Below the pieces are notes generated by a model. The model was not told the DNA's origin. It did no database searches and saw nothing but the letters and a program-made list of their open reading frames with translations. From positions 186,001 to 250,000 of the forward strand of contig JAJTEW010000002.1 in assembly GCA_021299875.1 (NCBI GenBank): a stretch of DNA of 64,000 nucleotides, written 5' to 3'. A program made the position numbers and the translations under genes. Positions 8,692 through 17,472 of the stretch are shown here, piece after piece (position 1 is the first letter of the stretch; every line of letters starts with the position of its first letter). The DNA is from Comamonadaceae bacterium (GTDB taxonomy: Bacteria; Pseudomonadota; Gammaproteobacteria; Burkholderiales; Burkholderiaceae_C).

Positions 8692-9392
8692 GCGATCATT
8701 TCTTCAGCCGATGGTCGCGCCGCAAGCAGGGCCTGGAAACTTCGGAGCCAGTGCCGCCCCAGACGGACAACAGCCCCAATGTGGCGGTCGGCGGTCAGGC
8801 CAATGTGCCTTCCCATGCCGCCGCACCCCCCGCTGTCACTGCTGCGGACAGCACGGCGGCGCCCGATCCAGCGGCACAGCGCCCGCCTTTGCCGACCCTG
8901 GACGACGCGCGTGCTTTGACACCCTCGTCCGATTTCCAGCCCTTCATGCAACAAGGTGTGGCCGCCGATGTGCGCAACACGGCGGTTAAAAAACTTTTCA
9001 CTGACCCCCATTTCAACGTGATGGACGGACTGGACATTTACATCGGTGACTACAACACCCCCGATCCCTTGCCCCCAGGCATGTTGCAAAAAATGGTCGG
9101 TGCGCAATTTTTGAATCTGTTTCCGCCAAGTCAGGATGGCCCTTCGGAACCTGTCAACGCTGTGGCTGCGGCGAGCGATGTGGCGCCAGTCCGTGAAAAC
9201 CCTGATAAAAGTCCCGCCTTGCCGGAAGTCTCGGCCAATGTGGCACAGTCGCCGCAATCTTTAGACACGCCTGACCTGCAGCACGCCACAGCGCAAACAA
9301 CACCATTGGCCCCAGAACATGACCACCCTGATTTGCAACTGCAACCAAACCATGCCCCTGCAAGCCCAAGCCCTGGGCAAAGCACTGGGTGA
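8688..9392 (+). CDS. DUF3306 family protein, formate dehydrogenase accessory
   Basis: 234 residues starting at ATG 8688, overlapping the DUF3305 stop. It opens with FFSRWSRRKQG, followed by a low-complexity Pro/Ala stretch. A conserved-looking core then appears around 60-140 (LTPSSDFQPFMQQGVAADVR, FNVMDGLDIYIGDY), followed by another low-complexity tail. This matches the DUF3306 pattern, another family of unknown role seen in formate dehydrogenase loci. The end overlaps the putative start of the polyferredoxin gene by 74 bases, which may mean one of those ends is not as drawn. Confidence 0.78.
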   Translation: MSDHFFSRWSRRKQGLETSEPVPPQTDNSPNVAVGGQANVPSHAAAPPAVTAADSTAAPDPAAQRPPLPTLDDARALTPSSDFQPFMQQGVAADVRNTAVKKLFTDPHFNVMDGLDIYIGDYNTPDPLPPGMLQKMVGAQFLNLFPPSQDGPSEPVNAVAAASDVAPVRENPDKSPALPEVSANVAQSPQSLDTPDLQHATAQTTPLAPEHDHPDLQLQPNHAPASPSPGQSTG

Positions 9393-11488
9393 AGACCTCA
9401 CCCTGCACACCACCTTGTGCCGCCGTGAGGCGGGCCAATTTCAAAAAGCCGTGAAAACCGGCGAAACCGTGGTGGTGGCTTGTACCCAAGAAAAACGCCT
9501 TTTTTCTGAATTGGCCGAACAAACCGAAGGGGCTGTTTCTCCCATCCGTTTCGTCAACATCCGGGAAACCGGTGGCTGGGCACGCGAGGCCGAGCACGCC
9601 ACACCCAAAATGGCCGCACTGTTGGCCGCAACCCGCCTGCCCGAACCCGAGCCAGTGCCCACTGTCACCTACAACTCCGAGGGCCGTGTGCTCATCATCG
9701 GCTTGGTGGATGCCGCCGAACGTGCCGCCAGCCGCCGAACGTGCCGCCAGTTTTTTGGCCGATGCCATGCAGGTCACGATTTTTGCCCAAGGCCCGGGCC
9801 ATGCCGGGGGTAGCCAGGAGCGGCGCTTTCCGGTCGTGGCAGGTCGCTTGCAAGGCCTCAAAGGCTGGTTGGGGGCATTCGAGGTGTCGTGGGACGCCAG
9901 CAACCCGATTGACCTGGACCTGTGCACCCGCTGCAACGCCTGCGTGGCCGCTTGCCCCGAGCAAGCCATTGGCCTCGATTACCAGGTGGACCTGTCGCGC
10001 TGCAGCGCACACCGCGACTGCGTCAAGGTGTGCGATGCCGCAGGTGCCATCGACTTTTCGCGCGATGCCCGGCCGCAAACCGAGCGTTTTGATGTGGTGC
10101 TGGACCTGCGCGGCGACAAAGCTTCGCCCACTTTCACGACGCATGCCTTGCCGCAAGGCTACTTCCGTTGGGACGGTCAAGACCTGCAAACTTTGCTCAA
10201 GGTGCGCGAACTGGTGGGTGAGTTTGAAAAGCCCCGCTTTTTTGCCTACAAACAAAAGCTTTGCGCGCACAGCCGCAACGAACAAGTCGGCTGCAGCGCT
10301 TGCATCGACATCTGTTCGGCCGAAGCCGTGCGCTCGGACAAAAGCCGCCAGCAAATCGTGGTCAACCCCAACCTGTGCGTGGGCTGTGGCGCATGCACCA
10401 CGGCTTGCCCCACGGGGGCACTCACCTATGCCTACCCGCGTCCGGCAGAGCAGGGCGCCAAGATCCGCGCCTTGCTTTCGGCCTACCAGGCCGCTGGTGG
10501 GCGCGACGCTGCGCTGCTTTTGCACAGCCAAGAAAAAGGCCAGGCCCTGATCGACGGGGTGGGTCGGGGTGCCCAGTTGGGCGTCATGCAAGGCGTGCCG
10601 GCCCGCGTCATGCCCGTGGCCTTGTGGCACACGGCCAGTGTGGGCATGGAGCTGTGGTTGTCGGCTGTGGCCTATGGGGCACGCCAGGTGATGGTGCTGA
10701 TCACCGCCGAAGAAGCGCCGCAGTATCGCGCCGCGCTCATGGCGCAAATGGCCGTGGCCCAAAGCCTGCTGAGCGGGCTGGGTTACACCGGCGTGCATTT
10801 CCAACTCATCGAAGCCAAGACCGCCACGGCTTTGGACGGCGATTTGCAGCGCCTGTGCGCCCGCAGCCTCCAGGCCGCCAGTCTGCCCACAGGCCCGGCC
10901 ACCGCAGCCCGCCATGCGGTGCAAGCCGAAAAGCGCAGCAATCTGGAGCTGGTGATTGACCACCTGATGGCCCAGTCGCCCGTGATGGCCATGGACGAGG
11001 CCACTCGCCCCAAAGCCTTGGCTTTGCCTGCGGCCGGATCGCCCTTGGGCAGCATCACGGTGGACGGCAGCAAGTGCACGCTGTGCATGAGCTGTGTGGG
11101 CGCTTGTCCTTCGTCTGCCTTGCAAGACAACCCCTTGCAGCCTGAACTGAAGTTGGTTGAGAAAAACTGTGTGCAATGCGGCTTGTGTGCCAAGACGTGC
11201 CCTGAAAACGCCATCACGCTGCAGCCGCGCTTGTCCTTGATGCCTGAGCGCGCCCAGCCGAGGGTGGTGCACAGCAGCCCGCCTTACGCCTGCATCCGCT
11301 GTGCCAAACCTTTTGGCACACTCAAGGCGATTGAGACCATGTTGGGTCGCCTCACAGGCCACAGCATGTTTCAAGGACCAGCCCTTGAGCGCCTGAAGAT
11401 GTGTGGTGATTGCCGTGTCATTGACATGTTCAATGACGAGAACCAGGTGCGCATCACCGATGGCCAGTTGCCCCCCAAAACCCGATAA
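9319..11488 (+). pseudogene. Polyferredoxin (five [4Fe-4S] motifs), split by a 19-bp tandem duplication
   Basis: Two reading frames together make one protein. Residues from ATG 9319 read cleanly to about base 9731; the downstream frame then continues to the TGA... stop codon at 11486-11488 with five ferredoxin motifs (CTRCNACVAACP, CSACIDICS, CVGCGACTTACP, CTLCMSCVGACP, CVQCGLCAKTCP). The break coincides exactly with two head-to-tail copies of a 19-base unit (9713-9731, 9732-9750). Removing one copy restores a continuous reading of about 716 residues through AERAASFLADAM. As it stands the first frame ends at 9813. It sits between DUF3306 and torD, so a role in electron transfer or maturation for formate dehydrogenase is inferred. 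Confidence 0.85.
9713..9750 (+). repeat. 19-bp perfect tandem duplication causing a frameshift
   Basis: The unit CCGCCGAACGTGCCGCCAG occurs at 9713-9731 and again immediately at 9732-9750. Nineteen is not a multiple of three, so the duplication shifts the reading frame of the surrounding polyferredoxin gene. A six-T run follows at 9751-9756. Confidence 0.95.
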
Positions 11489-11497
11489 GTTGTTGCC

Positions 11498-12124
11498 ATG
11501 AGCCAAGACCTGAACCTGTCCACCAGCAGCCATGCGTTGGACGAAGAAACCGCCCGTGCTGAAATCTACGGCTTGTTGTCGCAGCTTTTTTACGCCGCAC
11601 CCAGCGAGGAGTTGCTGGGCCAACTGCAAGTGGCCGTCACCGAAGCGCCCGATGCGGGTGCTTTTCTGGAGGAGCCTTGGCGCGAATTGGTGGCCTGTGC
11701 GCGCAGCCTCAGCCACGACCAAGTGGTGGCTGAATACAACCGCCTGTTTGGCGGCGTGGGCAAGCCCGAGGTTTATCTGTATGGCTCGCACTACCTGAGT
11801 GGTTTTTTGAACGAAAAACCGCTGGTCAAACTGCGCGACGATTTGGCGACCTTGGGCCTGGGTAAAGGCGAAGGCATGTCTGACACCGAAGACCATGTGG
11901 CCTGTGTGTTTGAAGTCATGCGCTACCTGATTGCCGGGGACGATGTGACGGTGGCCAACCTGACTCAGCAATTGGGGTTTTTCAGCCAACATGTGCAGCC
12001 TTGGGTGCCGCACATGTGCCAAGTCCTGCTGGCGCATCCCTCTGCCACCTTTTATGCCCGACTGGCAGCATTCTCCGATGCCTTTTTGAGCGTGGAACTG
12101 CAAGGCTTCGACCTGGTGGCCTGA
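11498..12124 (+). CDS. TorD/DmsD-family molybdoenzyme chaperone
   Basis: 208 residues from ATG 11498, 9 bases after the polyferredoxin. The sequence is largely helical with the TorD-type pattern EYNRLFGG in the middle and a DTEDHVACVFEVM segment at about 128-140, which corresponds to the family's E-x-DH signature. Such chaperones bind Tat signal peptides of molybdoenzymes and help cofactor insertion. Here the natural client would be the Tat-exported formate dehydrogenase alpha subunit at 17473-20433, and possibly the cytoplasmic enzyme upstream. Client assignment is inferred from context. Confidence 0.85.
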   Translation: MSQDLNLSTSSHALDEETARAEIYGLLSQLFYAAPSEELLGQLQVAVTEAPDAGAFLEEPWRELVACARSLSHDQVVAEYNRLFGGVGKPEVYLYGSHYLSGFLNEKPLVKLRDDLATLGLGKGEGMSDTEDHVACVFEVMRYLIAGDDVTVANLTQQLGFFSQHVQPWVPHMCQVLLAHPSATFYARLAAFSDAFLSVELQGFDLVA

Positions 12125-12262
12125 TTGAAATTTTTGACGCTTTAAATTGAAATTACTGACAAAAAGATTAAGGGTTTTCACTGAGAAGTGGGTGCTGGGT
12201 GCGATGCATAATCAAAAACCAAGCAGTAATTTTTCGCGCTTGAAAGTTCAACAGGAGACACC

Positions 12263-13426
12263 ATGACCCAAATTCAACAAGACGTTCAATCTTCGGCCAG
12301 TCAGGCCCCTGACAACAGCCGCCGCCGTTTCTTCGCCAAAGCAGCCACTGCAGCAGCCGCTGTGCCACTGGCAGGCGCGCCCATGATCGCCGTGGCCCAA
12401 GCCCCCATCGTGTTCAAGATGCAAGGTTCATGGGGCACCAACGAAATTTTCAGTGAGATGGCCCAGCAGTACGTCACCCGAGTCAACGAGATGTCCGGTG
12501 GTCGCCTGAGAATCGATTATTTGCCCGCAGGTGCTGTGGTCAAGCCTTTCGAAATCATCGACGCCGTGAGCAAAGGCGTGCTCGACGGTGGTCACCACGT
12601 GTCGGGCTACTGGTACGGCAAGAACAAATCGGCTTCTTTGTTCGGCACGGGCCCTGTGAGCGGCGCCACACCCGAAATCGGTTTGAGCTGGATTCAGGCG
12701 GGTGGTGGTCAACAGTTGTGGGACAAGCTGGTTGCCAAGATGAACCTGAACGTCGTCGGCTTCTTCTCGTTCCCTATGCCTTCGCAGCCACTGGGTTGGT
12801 TCAAGAAGTCTCCACCCAAGAAAGCTTCTGACCTGAAAGGCTTCAAGTACCGCACCATCGGTTTGGCTGCCGACATGCTGCAAGAAATGGGCATGGCTGT
12901 GGCCCAGTTGCCTGGCGGTGAAATCGTGCCCGCCATGCAGCGTGGCGTGATCGATGCCTTCGAATTCAACAACCCCACCGCCGACATGCGCTTTGGTGCG
13001 CAAGACGTGGCCAAGTTTTATTCCATGGGTTCCTTCCACCAAGCGCAGGAATTCTTTGAAATCATCTTCAACAAGGACAAGTACAACGCCTTGCCTGCTG
13101 ACCTGAAGGCTGTGCTCAAGTACGCTGCAGAAGCAGCTTCGACCGCATCGACCGCTTTGGCGCACGAAAACTACTCCAAAGACTTGCAGGAGTTGATCGT
13201 CAAGCACAAGGTGCAGGTCTCTCGCACCAGCACCGACGTCTACAAGGGCCAGCTGGCGGCTTGGGACGTGGTCACGGCCAAGTTGGAGAAAGAAGTCGAC
13301 ATGTTCAAGGAAGTGAACGACTCGTTCAAGGCCTGGTCACGCCGCGTGGGCTTCTACCACTTCACCAACGAAGCCAACTACCGCATGGCTTACGAACACG
13401 TGCAGAAGACCAAACTGCCAGTCTGA
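12263..13426 (+). CDS. dctP: TRAP transporter substrate-binding protein, DctP family
   Basis: 387 residues with a twin-arginine type leader (NSRRRFFAKAATAAAAVP, cleavage after about residue 45) before a periplasmic binding fold. The mature part begins IVFKMQGSWGTNEIF and includes the DctP-family core, with a conserved arginine in RTIGLAADMLQEMG and PGGEIVPAMQRGVID. The subfamily resembles TakP/lactate-type receptors for 2-oxo or hydroxy acids; the ligand cannot be read from sequence. ATG 12263 follows AGGAG. The gene is followed by a hairpin (13444-13473) and then the two membrane subunits. Confidence 0.9.
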   Translation: MTQIQQDVQSSASQAPDNSRRRFFAKAATAAAAVPLAGAPMIAVAQAPIVFKMQGSWGTNEIFSEMAQQYVTRVNEMSGGRLRIDYLPAGAVVKPFEIIDAVSKGVLDGGHHVSGYWYGKNKSASLFGTGPVSGATPEIGLSWIQAGGGQQLWDKLVAKMNLNVVGFFSFPMPSQPLGWFKKSPPKKASDLKGFKYRTIGLAADMLQEMGMAVAQLPGGEIVPAMQRGVIDAFEFNNPTADMRFGAQDVAKFYSMGSFHQAQEFFEIIFNKDKYNALPADLKAVLKYAAEAASTASTALAHENYSKDLQELIVKHKVQVSRTSTDVYKGQLAAWDVVTAKLEKEVDMFKEVNDSFKAWSRRVGFYHFTNEANYRMAYEHVQKTKLPV

Positions 13427-13443
13427 TCACAGAGTCCCCCCTG

Positions 13444-13480
13444 AAGGCTGTCGGAATCGTTTCCGGCAGCCTTTGTTTTT
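13444..13480 (+). terminator. Hairpin after dctP, likely partial terminator
   Basis: A 13-bp stem with one mismatch (13444-13456 and 13461-13473, TCGT loop) is followed by TGTTTTTGTTT. Placed between the receptor gene and its membrane subunits, it probably attenuates transcription so that the binding protein is made in excess. Confidence 0.7.
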
Positions 13481-13501
13481 GTTTGTCTAGAGGTAAGTCG
13501 C

Positions 13502-14077
13502 ATGGAAGTTTGGATTCGAAGGATTGACATCCTCAACAAGTCAATAGGTCACGCCTTTTCCTGGTGTGTATTGATCCTGACCGCATCCACCTGTTTTGAG
13601 GTGTTCATGCGTTATGTGCTCAACAGCCCCACGGTGTGGGCGTTTGACATGAGCTACATGCTCTACGGTGCCATGTTCATGATGTCAGGTGCTTATGCCC
13701 TCTCGCGCAATTCGCATGTGCGCGGCGACTTCTTTTACCGCAACTGGTCCAACCGCACACAAGCCAAAGTGGATTTGGCTTTGTATTTCGTGTTTTTCTT
13801 CCCAGGCATTTTTGCCATGGTGTTCACGGGTGGCCAATACGCCTACGAAAGCACACGCATTTTGGAGTCCAGCGTGAACAGCCCAGCAGGCGTGCCTGTT
13901 TGGCCTCTGAAGTCGATCATTTTCGTCGCTGGTGTCACGCTGCTGATTGCGGGTGCTGCCGAGGTCATGCGTTGCCTGGTGTGCATCCGCACGGGCGAGT
14001 GGTTGTCGCGCGGCAGCGATGTCGAAGAACTTGAACAAGTGTTGATCCAACAGCACGCTGAGAAAGCCTCATCATGA
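13502..14077 (+). CDS. dctQ: TRAP transporter small membrane subunit, DctQ
   Basis: 191 residues with four hydrophobic segments (about 15-40, 50-75, 90-115, 138-160). The early segment FEVFMRYVLNSP is typical of DctQ. It forms the membrane complex with DctM. The stop overlaps the dctM start by four bases. The start at ATG 13502 follows AGAGGTAAG. Identity is supported by its place between the receptor and the large permease. Confidence 0.9.
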   Translation: MEVWIRRIDILNKSIGHAFSWCVLILTASTCFEVFMRYVLNSPTVWAFDMSYMLYGAMFMMSGAYALSRNSHVRGDFFYRNWSNRTQAKVDLALYFVFFFPGIFAMVFTGGQYAYESTRILESSVNSPAGVPVWPLKSIIFVAGVTLLIAGAAEVMRCLVCIRTGEWLSRGSDVEELEQVLIQQHAEKASS

Positions 14078-15483
14078 GTGATCCGTTTGTCGCCCTCTTA
14101 ATGCTGGGGCTTTTCATTGTCTTTATCTTTTTCGGTTTCCCAATCGCCTTCACGATGATGGCCATGGGCATGGGCTTTGGCTTTTATGCCTATTTCACAC
14201 CCGAACAATTGATTTGGGACAACCGCATCTTGTACTTGTTCACGCAGAACACTTTCAGCGTGATGAACAACGATGTGCTCATATCGATCCCCTTGTTTTT
14301 GTTCATGGGTTACATCATTGAGCGCGCCAACATCCTGGACAAGTTGTTTTTGAGTTTGCAAGTCGGCTTGCGTGCACTTCCTGGCTCGATGGCCGTGGCT
14401 GCACTGGTCACTTGCACGCTGTTTGCGACAGCCACCGGCATTGTGGGTGCGGTGGTGGCCCTGATGGGTCTGATCGCCTTGCCGGCGATGCTCAAAGCCG
14501 GTTATGACGAAAAACTGGCCAGTGGTGTCATCACGGCAGGTGGCACTTTGGGCATCTTGATTCCACCCTCCATCTTGCTCATTGTGTATGCGGCCACAGC
14601 CAGCGTGTCGGTGGTCAAGATGTACGCTGCGGCCATCATCCCTGGCTTCACATTGGCTTTTCTGTACCTGGTCTACATCATCGTGCGTGCCACGCTCAAT
14701 CCCTCTTTGTGTCCCAAGCCCAAAGATGTCTACGATTACTCGGTCTGGGAAAGCATTGTCATGGTGTTGAAGGCCTTTTTGCCTTTGGCCGTCTTGATCA
14801 TGTCGGTGTTGGGCTCTATTTTGTTTGGCTTGGCAACCCCCAGCGAAGCGGCCGCCATGGGCGTTTTGGGCGGCATCATCTTGGCGATCGTCTACCGCGC
14901 CTTCACTTGGCAGCGGCTGCGGGAGTCGGTTTACCTCACGGCCCGCACCTCGGCCATGGTGTGTTTCCTGTTTGTCGGTTCGGCCACTTTCGCCTCAGTG
15001 TTTGGTTACTTGGGCGGTGAGAACTTGGTCAAGGATTTCATGCTGTCCATGAACCTGTCGCCTTTGCAGTTCTTGCTGCTGTCCCAGTTCTTGATTTTCA
15101 TCTTGGGTTGGCCTTTGGAGTGGAGCGAGATCATCATCATCTTCGTGCCCATCTTCTTGCCTTTGCTGCCCTTGTATGGCATTGACCCGATCCTCTTTGG
15201 CATCTTGATCGCCGTGAACTTGCAGACCGCTTTCTTGACCCCGCCGATGGCGATGTCGGCCTATTACCTGAAAGGGGTTGCACCCAAGAGTCTGCAATTG
15301 AACACCATCTTCAGTGGGTGCATGCCTTTTGTTTACATCATTTTGTTCACACTGGCCATGACCTACGTCTTCCCAGCCATGGTGACCTATTTGCCTGAGG
15401 TGTTCTTCGACCAGTCGGTGGAGATGGAGCGTGACCCCAACGACGAGTCGGTGGTCAACCCTGATTTCTTCAAGCAGCAGTGA
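14074..15483 (+). CDS. dctM: TRAP transporter large permease, DctM
   Basis: 469 residues, strongly hydrophobic with about 12 membrane segments. Conserved TRAP permease features include the internal ATATGIVGAVVALMGLIALP segment and GGTLGILIPPSILLIVYAA. This is the ion-coupled permease moving the DctP-delivered substrate across the inner membrane. It starts inside dctQ (ATGA) and its stop overlaps the amidase start by one base (TGATG), so all three are one transcript. Confidence 0.93.
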   Translation: MSDPFVALLMLGLFIVFIFFGFPIAFTMMAMGMGFGFYAYFTPEQLIWDNRILYLFTQNTFSVMNNDVLISIPLFLFMGYIIERANILDKLFLSLQVGLRALPGSMAVAALVTCTLFATATGIVGAVVALMGLIALPAMLKAGYDEKLASGVITAGGTLGILIPPSILLIVYAATASVSVVKMYAAAIIPGFTLAFLYLVYIIVRATLNPSLCPKPKDVYDYSVWESIVMVLKAFLPLAVLIMSVLGSILFGLATPSEAAAMGVLGGIILAIVYRAFTWQRLRESVYLTARTSAMVCFLFVGSATFASVFGYLGGENLVKDFMLSMNLSPLQFLLLSQFLIFILGWPLEWSEIIIIFVPIFLPLLPLYGIDPILFGILIAVNLQTAFLTPPMAMSAYYLKGVAPKSLQLNTIFSGCMPFVYIILFTLAMTYVFPAMVTYLPEVFFDQSVEMERDPNDESVVNPDFFKQQ

Positions 15484-16835
15484 TGAGCGCCAGTCCCCTT
15501 AGCGTATCGGAACTGACGGCTCTGCAAATCCGCGAGCATCTGCTCAGCGGCCAGGAAACGGTGGAGGAATTCACCGTCAAACTGGGTCAGTTTGTAGACG
15601 CCGCCGATGACAAGATCCATGCCTTCGCGCACCGCGATGACCGGGTGGTGGCGTTGCAGGCAGACAACCTGTTTCGTGACCGTACGGCCGGCCATTTGCC
15701 GGGTCCTTTGTATGGCGTGCCGGTGGCGGTCAAGGACATCATCGACACCATGGACTTCCCCACCGAATACGGCAGCCCCATCCACCAGGGCCGCTACTCG
15801 GTGGGCGATGCCACGGTGGTGTCGCGCCTGCGCGCGGCGGGGGCCGTGATCTTCGGCAAAACCGTGACCACCGAATTTGCCACCACCCAAGCGGGCCCCA
15901 CCTGCAACCCGCACAACACGGCGCACACGCCGGGCGGCTCGTCCAGCGGTTCGGCCGCTGCCGTGGCCGCTGGCATGGTGCCCGTGGCGCTGGGCACCCA
16001 AACCAACGGCTCGGTGATTCGCCCGGCCTCGTATTGCGGGGTTTATGCGTACAAGCCCTCACGCGGGCTGGTGCCACGCACCGGGGTGCTGGACCAGTCG
16101 CCTTCGCTCGACGAAGTGGGCGTATTTGCCCGCAATTTGGAAGACTTGGCTTGGGTGGGCGAGATTTTGACGGGCGACGACGGCCACGATGCCGCCACCG
16201 CGCGACAGGCCCCACGCCGTTTGTACGATGTGGCGGTCTCGGAGCCTCCGCTGCCGCCCAAGTTTTGTTTTGTCAAAACACCTTGGTGGGACCAGGTCGA
16301 TCCCGAAGCACGCGAAGCCTACGAGGCCTTTGTGGACCACTTGGGCGACTGCGTGACCCATGCGGCCTTGCCCGACATCGTGCGCAATGTGGCGCCTTGG
16401 CTGGTCACCATCAACGAGTCCGAGTTGGCGTTTTGCCTGCAAAAGGAGTGGCTCCACAGCCGCGCGCAGTTGAGCGAGCCACTGCAAGCGCGCATTGACA
16501 AAGCCATGGCCATCCCGGTCACCGATTACTTGGTGGCCAAAGACCGCCAGTTCCATGTCATGAGTGCTTTTGAAGAGTACTTCGCCACTTATGACGCCAT
16601 TTTGTGCCCGGCTGCGCTGGGTACTGCCCCTCAGGGGCTGGAATCGACGGGCAACCCGATCATGCAAACCACCTGGAGTTTTGCCGGTCTGCCCAGCCTC
16701 AATTTGCCGCTGATGAACCTGTCCAATGGCTTGCCATTGGGTGTGCAGGCCGTTGGTGCTCATCAAAACGATGCCCGCCTGCTTCGCTCTGCGCGTTGGC
16801 TGGTGTCTGAATTTGTCAAAAGGAACCTGGCATGA
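15483..16835 (+). CDS. Amidase (amidase-signature family)
   Basis: 450 residues from ATG 15483. The Ser-cisSer-Lys catalytic set is visible: the lysine in VPVAVKDIID (about 78-87), the glycine/serine stretch GGSSSGSAAAVAAGM, and the second part of the signature in ALGTQTNGSVIRPAS. The enzyme hydrolyses carboxamides to acid plus ammonia; substrate is not predictable. No signal peptide. Tight coupling to dctM and to the following small gene suggests the imported compound is an amide or is converted from one. In this neighbourhood aromatic amides such as benzamide or phenylacetamide, or formamides, are reasonable guesses only. GTG 15480 is a possible alternative start. Confidence 0.9.
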   Translation: MSASPLSVSELTALQIREHLLSGQETVEEFTVKLGQFVDAADDKIHAFAHRDDRVVALQADNLFRDRTAGHLPGPLYGVPVAVKDIIDTMDFPTEYGSPIHQGRYSVGDATVVSRLRAAGAVIFGKTVTTEFATTQAGPTCNPHNTAHTPGGSSSGSAAAVAAGMVPVALGTQTNGSVIRPASYCGVYAYKPSRGLVPRTGVLDQSPSLDEVGVFARNLEDLAWVGEILTGDDGHDAATARQAPRRLYDVAVSEPPLPPKFCFVKTPWWDQVDPEAREAYEAFVDHLGDCVTHAALPDIVRNVAPWLVTINESELAFCLQKEWLHSRAQLSEPLQARIDKAMAIPVTDYLVAKDRQFHVMSAFEEYFATYDAILCPAALGTAPQGLESTGNPIMQTTWSFAGLPSLNLPLMNLSNGLPLGVQAVGAHQNDARLLRSARWLVSEFVKRNLA

Positions 16836-17005
16836 AATCGCTTGAACGCTTCACCGGCCTCTTAGGTCTGGCCTTGGTTGCAGCATTCCTGCTGCCCTAC
16901 ATTTACAAGTTGCCCCAGTTGGACATCACCCTGATCTTGTTGGGGGGCTTGGGTTTGGCTGTGTTCGATTATTGGTCTTCGGGCAAAGACGACACAACCG
17001 AGTGA
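16832..17005 (+). CDS. Small two-helix membrane protein (57 aa), unknown
   Basis: 57 residues starting at ATG 16832, overlapping the amidase stop by four bases and preceded by AAGGA. Two hydrophobic segments (about 9-24 and 31-46) are joined by YKLPQLD, with a charged tail SSGKDDTTE. I do not recognise the family. Translational coupling to the amidase supports a real gene that belongs to the TRAP/amidase cassette. Confidence 0.65.
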   Translation: MKSLERFTGLLGLALVAAFLLPYIYKLPQLDITLILLGGLGLAVFDYWSSGKDDTTE

Positions 17006-17152
17006 TCGCGCCACAGCACCTGAGGATCCTGTGTGCCAGCACACAGCGGCTGGGGCTTTGCTTGAGATTCGCGTCACCAACTTGACATCCTTGGCCAGCA
17101 CCCAAGGGTTTTCACCTTGATTACTTGGACATGGGGCCATAGCATCACACTT

Positions 17153-17168
17153 ATGCAAACATTTGCAT
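17153..17168. promoter_or_regulatory. Perfect 7-2-7 palindrome upstream of the second formate dehydrogenase operon
   Basis: ATGCAAA-CA-TTTGCAT is a perfect inverted repeat 51 bases before the start of the Tat-target gene. Its length and position fit a dimeric regulator's operator. I cannot name the regulator. Confidence 0.4.
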
Positions 17169-17219
17169 GAGATGGTTTTTTTGAGCTTGCCCTGACTTTT
17201 CCATTTTCCGGAGTGCTCG

Positions 17220-17426
17220 ATGTCTTCCAAAACTTCAAACCTTTCACGTCGCTCCCTGTTTTCGGGCGCCGCCACCGTAGGCGCTGTGGCTGCAGCCACC
17301 GCCGTTTTGCCCGGTGTCGTCAAGCAAGCCGCGCCAGTGGCCACAGCTTTGCCCAAGCCCACCCGCGGCGGTGGCTACACGTTGAGCGAGCACGTTCAGC
17401 AGTACTACAAGACCACCCGGGTCTGA
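17220..17426 (+). CDS. Formate dehydrogenase-region Tat-target small protein
   Basis: 68 residues. A twin-arginine leader (LSRRSLFSGAATVGAVAAAT) is followed by a short tail with TRGGGYTLSEHVQQYYKT. This matches the small formate-dehydrogenase-region TAT-target family, which is almost always encoded just before fdhA; the function is not established. GGAG lies 6 bases before the ATG. It may travel with, or help export of, the catalytic subunit encoded 46 bases downstream. Confidence 0.85.
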   Translation: MSSKTSNLSRRSLFSGAATVGAVAAATAVLPGVVKQAAPVATALPKPTRGGGYTLSEHVQQYYKTTRV

Positions 17427-17472
17427 TTCTTTTTTCGCGTTCATTTCTGTTCACTCCCAACTGGAGCCCTCC

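Noticed and set aside
9751..9756. Six-T run as a programmed slippage site rescuing the polyferredoxin frame
   Set aside because: Loss of one T would restore the frame, but six Ts is short for transcriptional slippage and the tandem duplication is a simpler explanation of the break.
12124..12154. Direct repeat ATTGAAATT, 22 bases apart, before dctP
   Set aside because: Short and AT-rich; chance occurrence is likely and no promoter boxes could be fitted around it.
9695..12181. 828-codon minus-strand open frame opposite the polyferredoxin and chaperone genes
   Set aside because: Same reasoning; the plus strand carries five ferredoxin motifs and a TorD protein.
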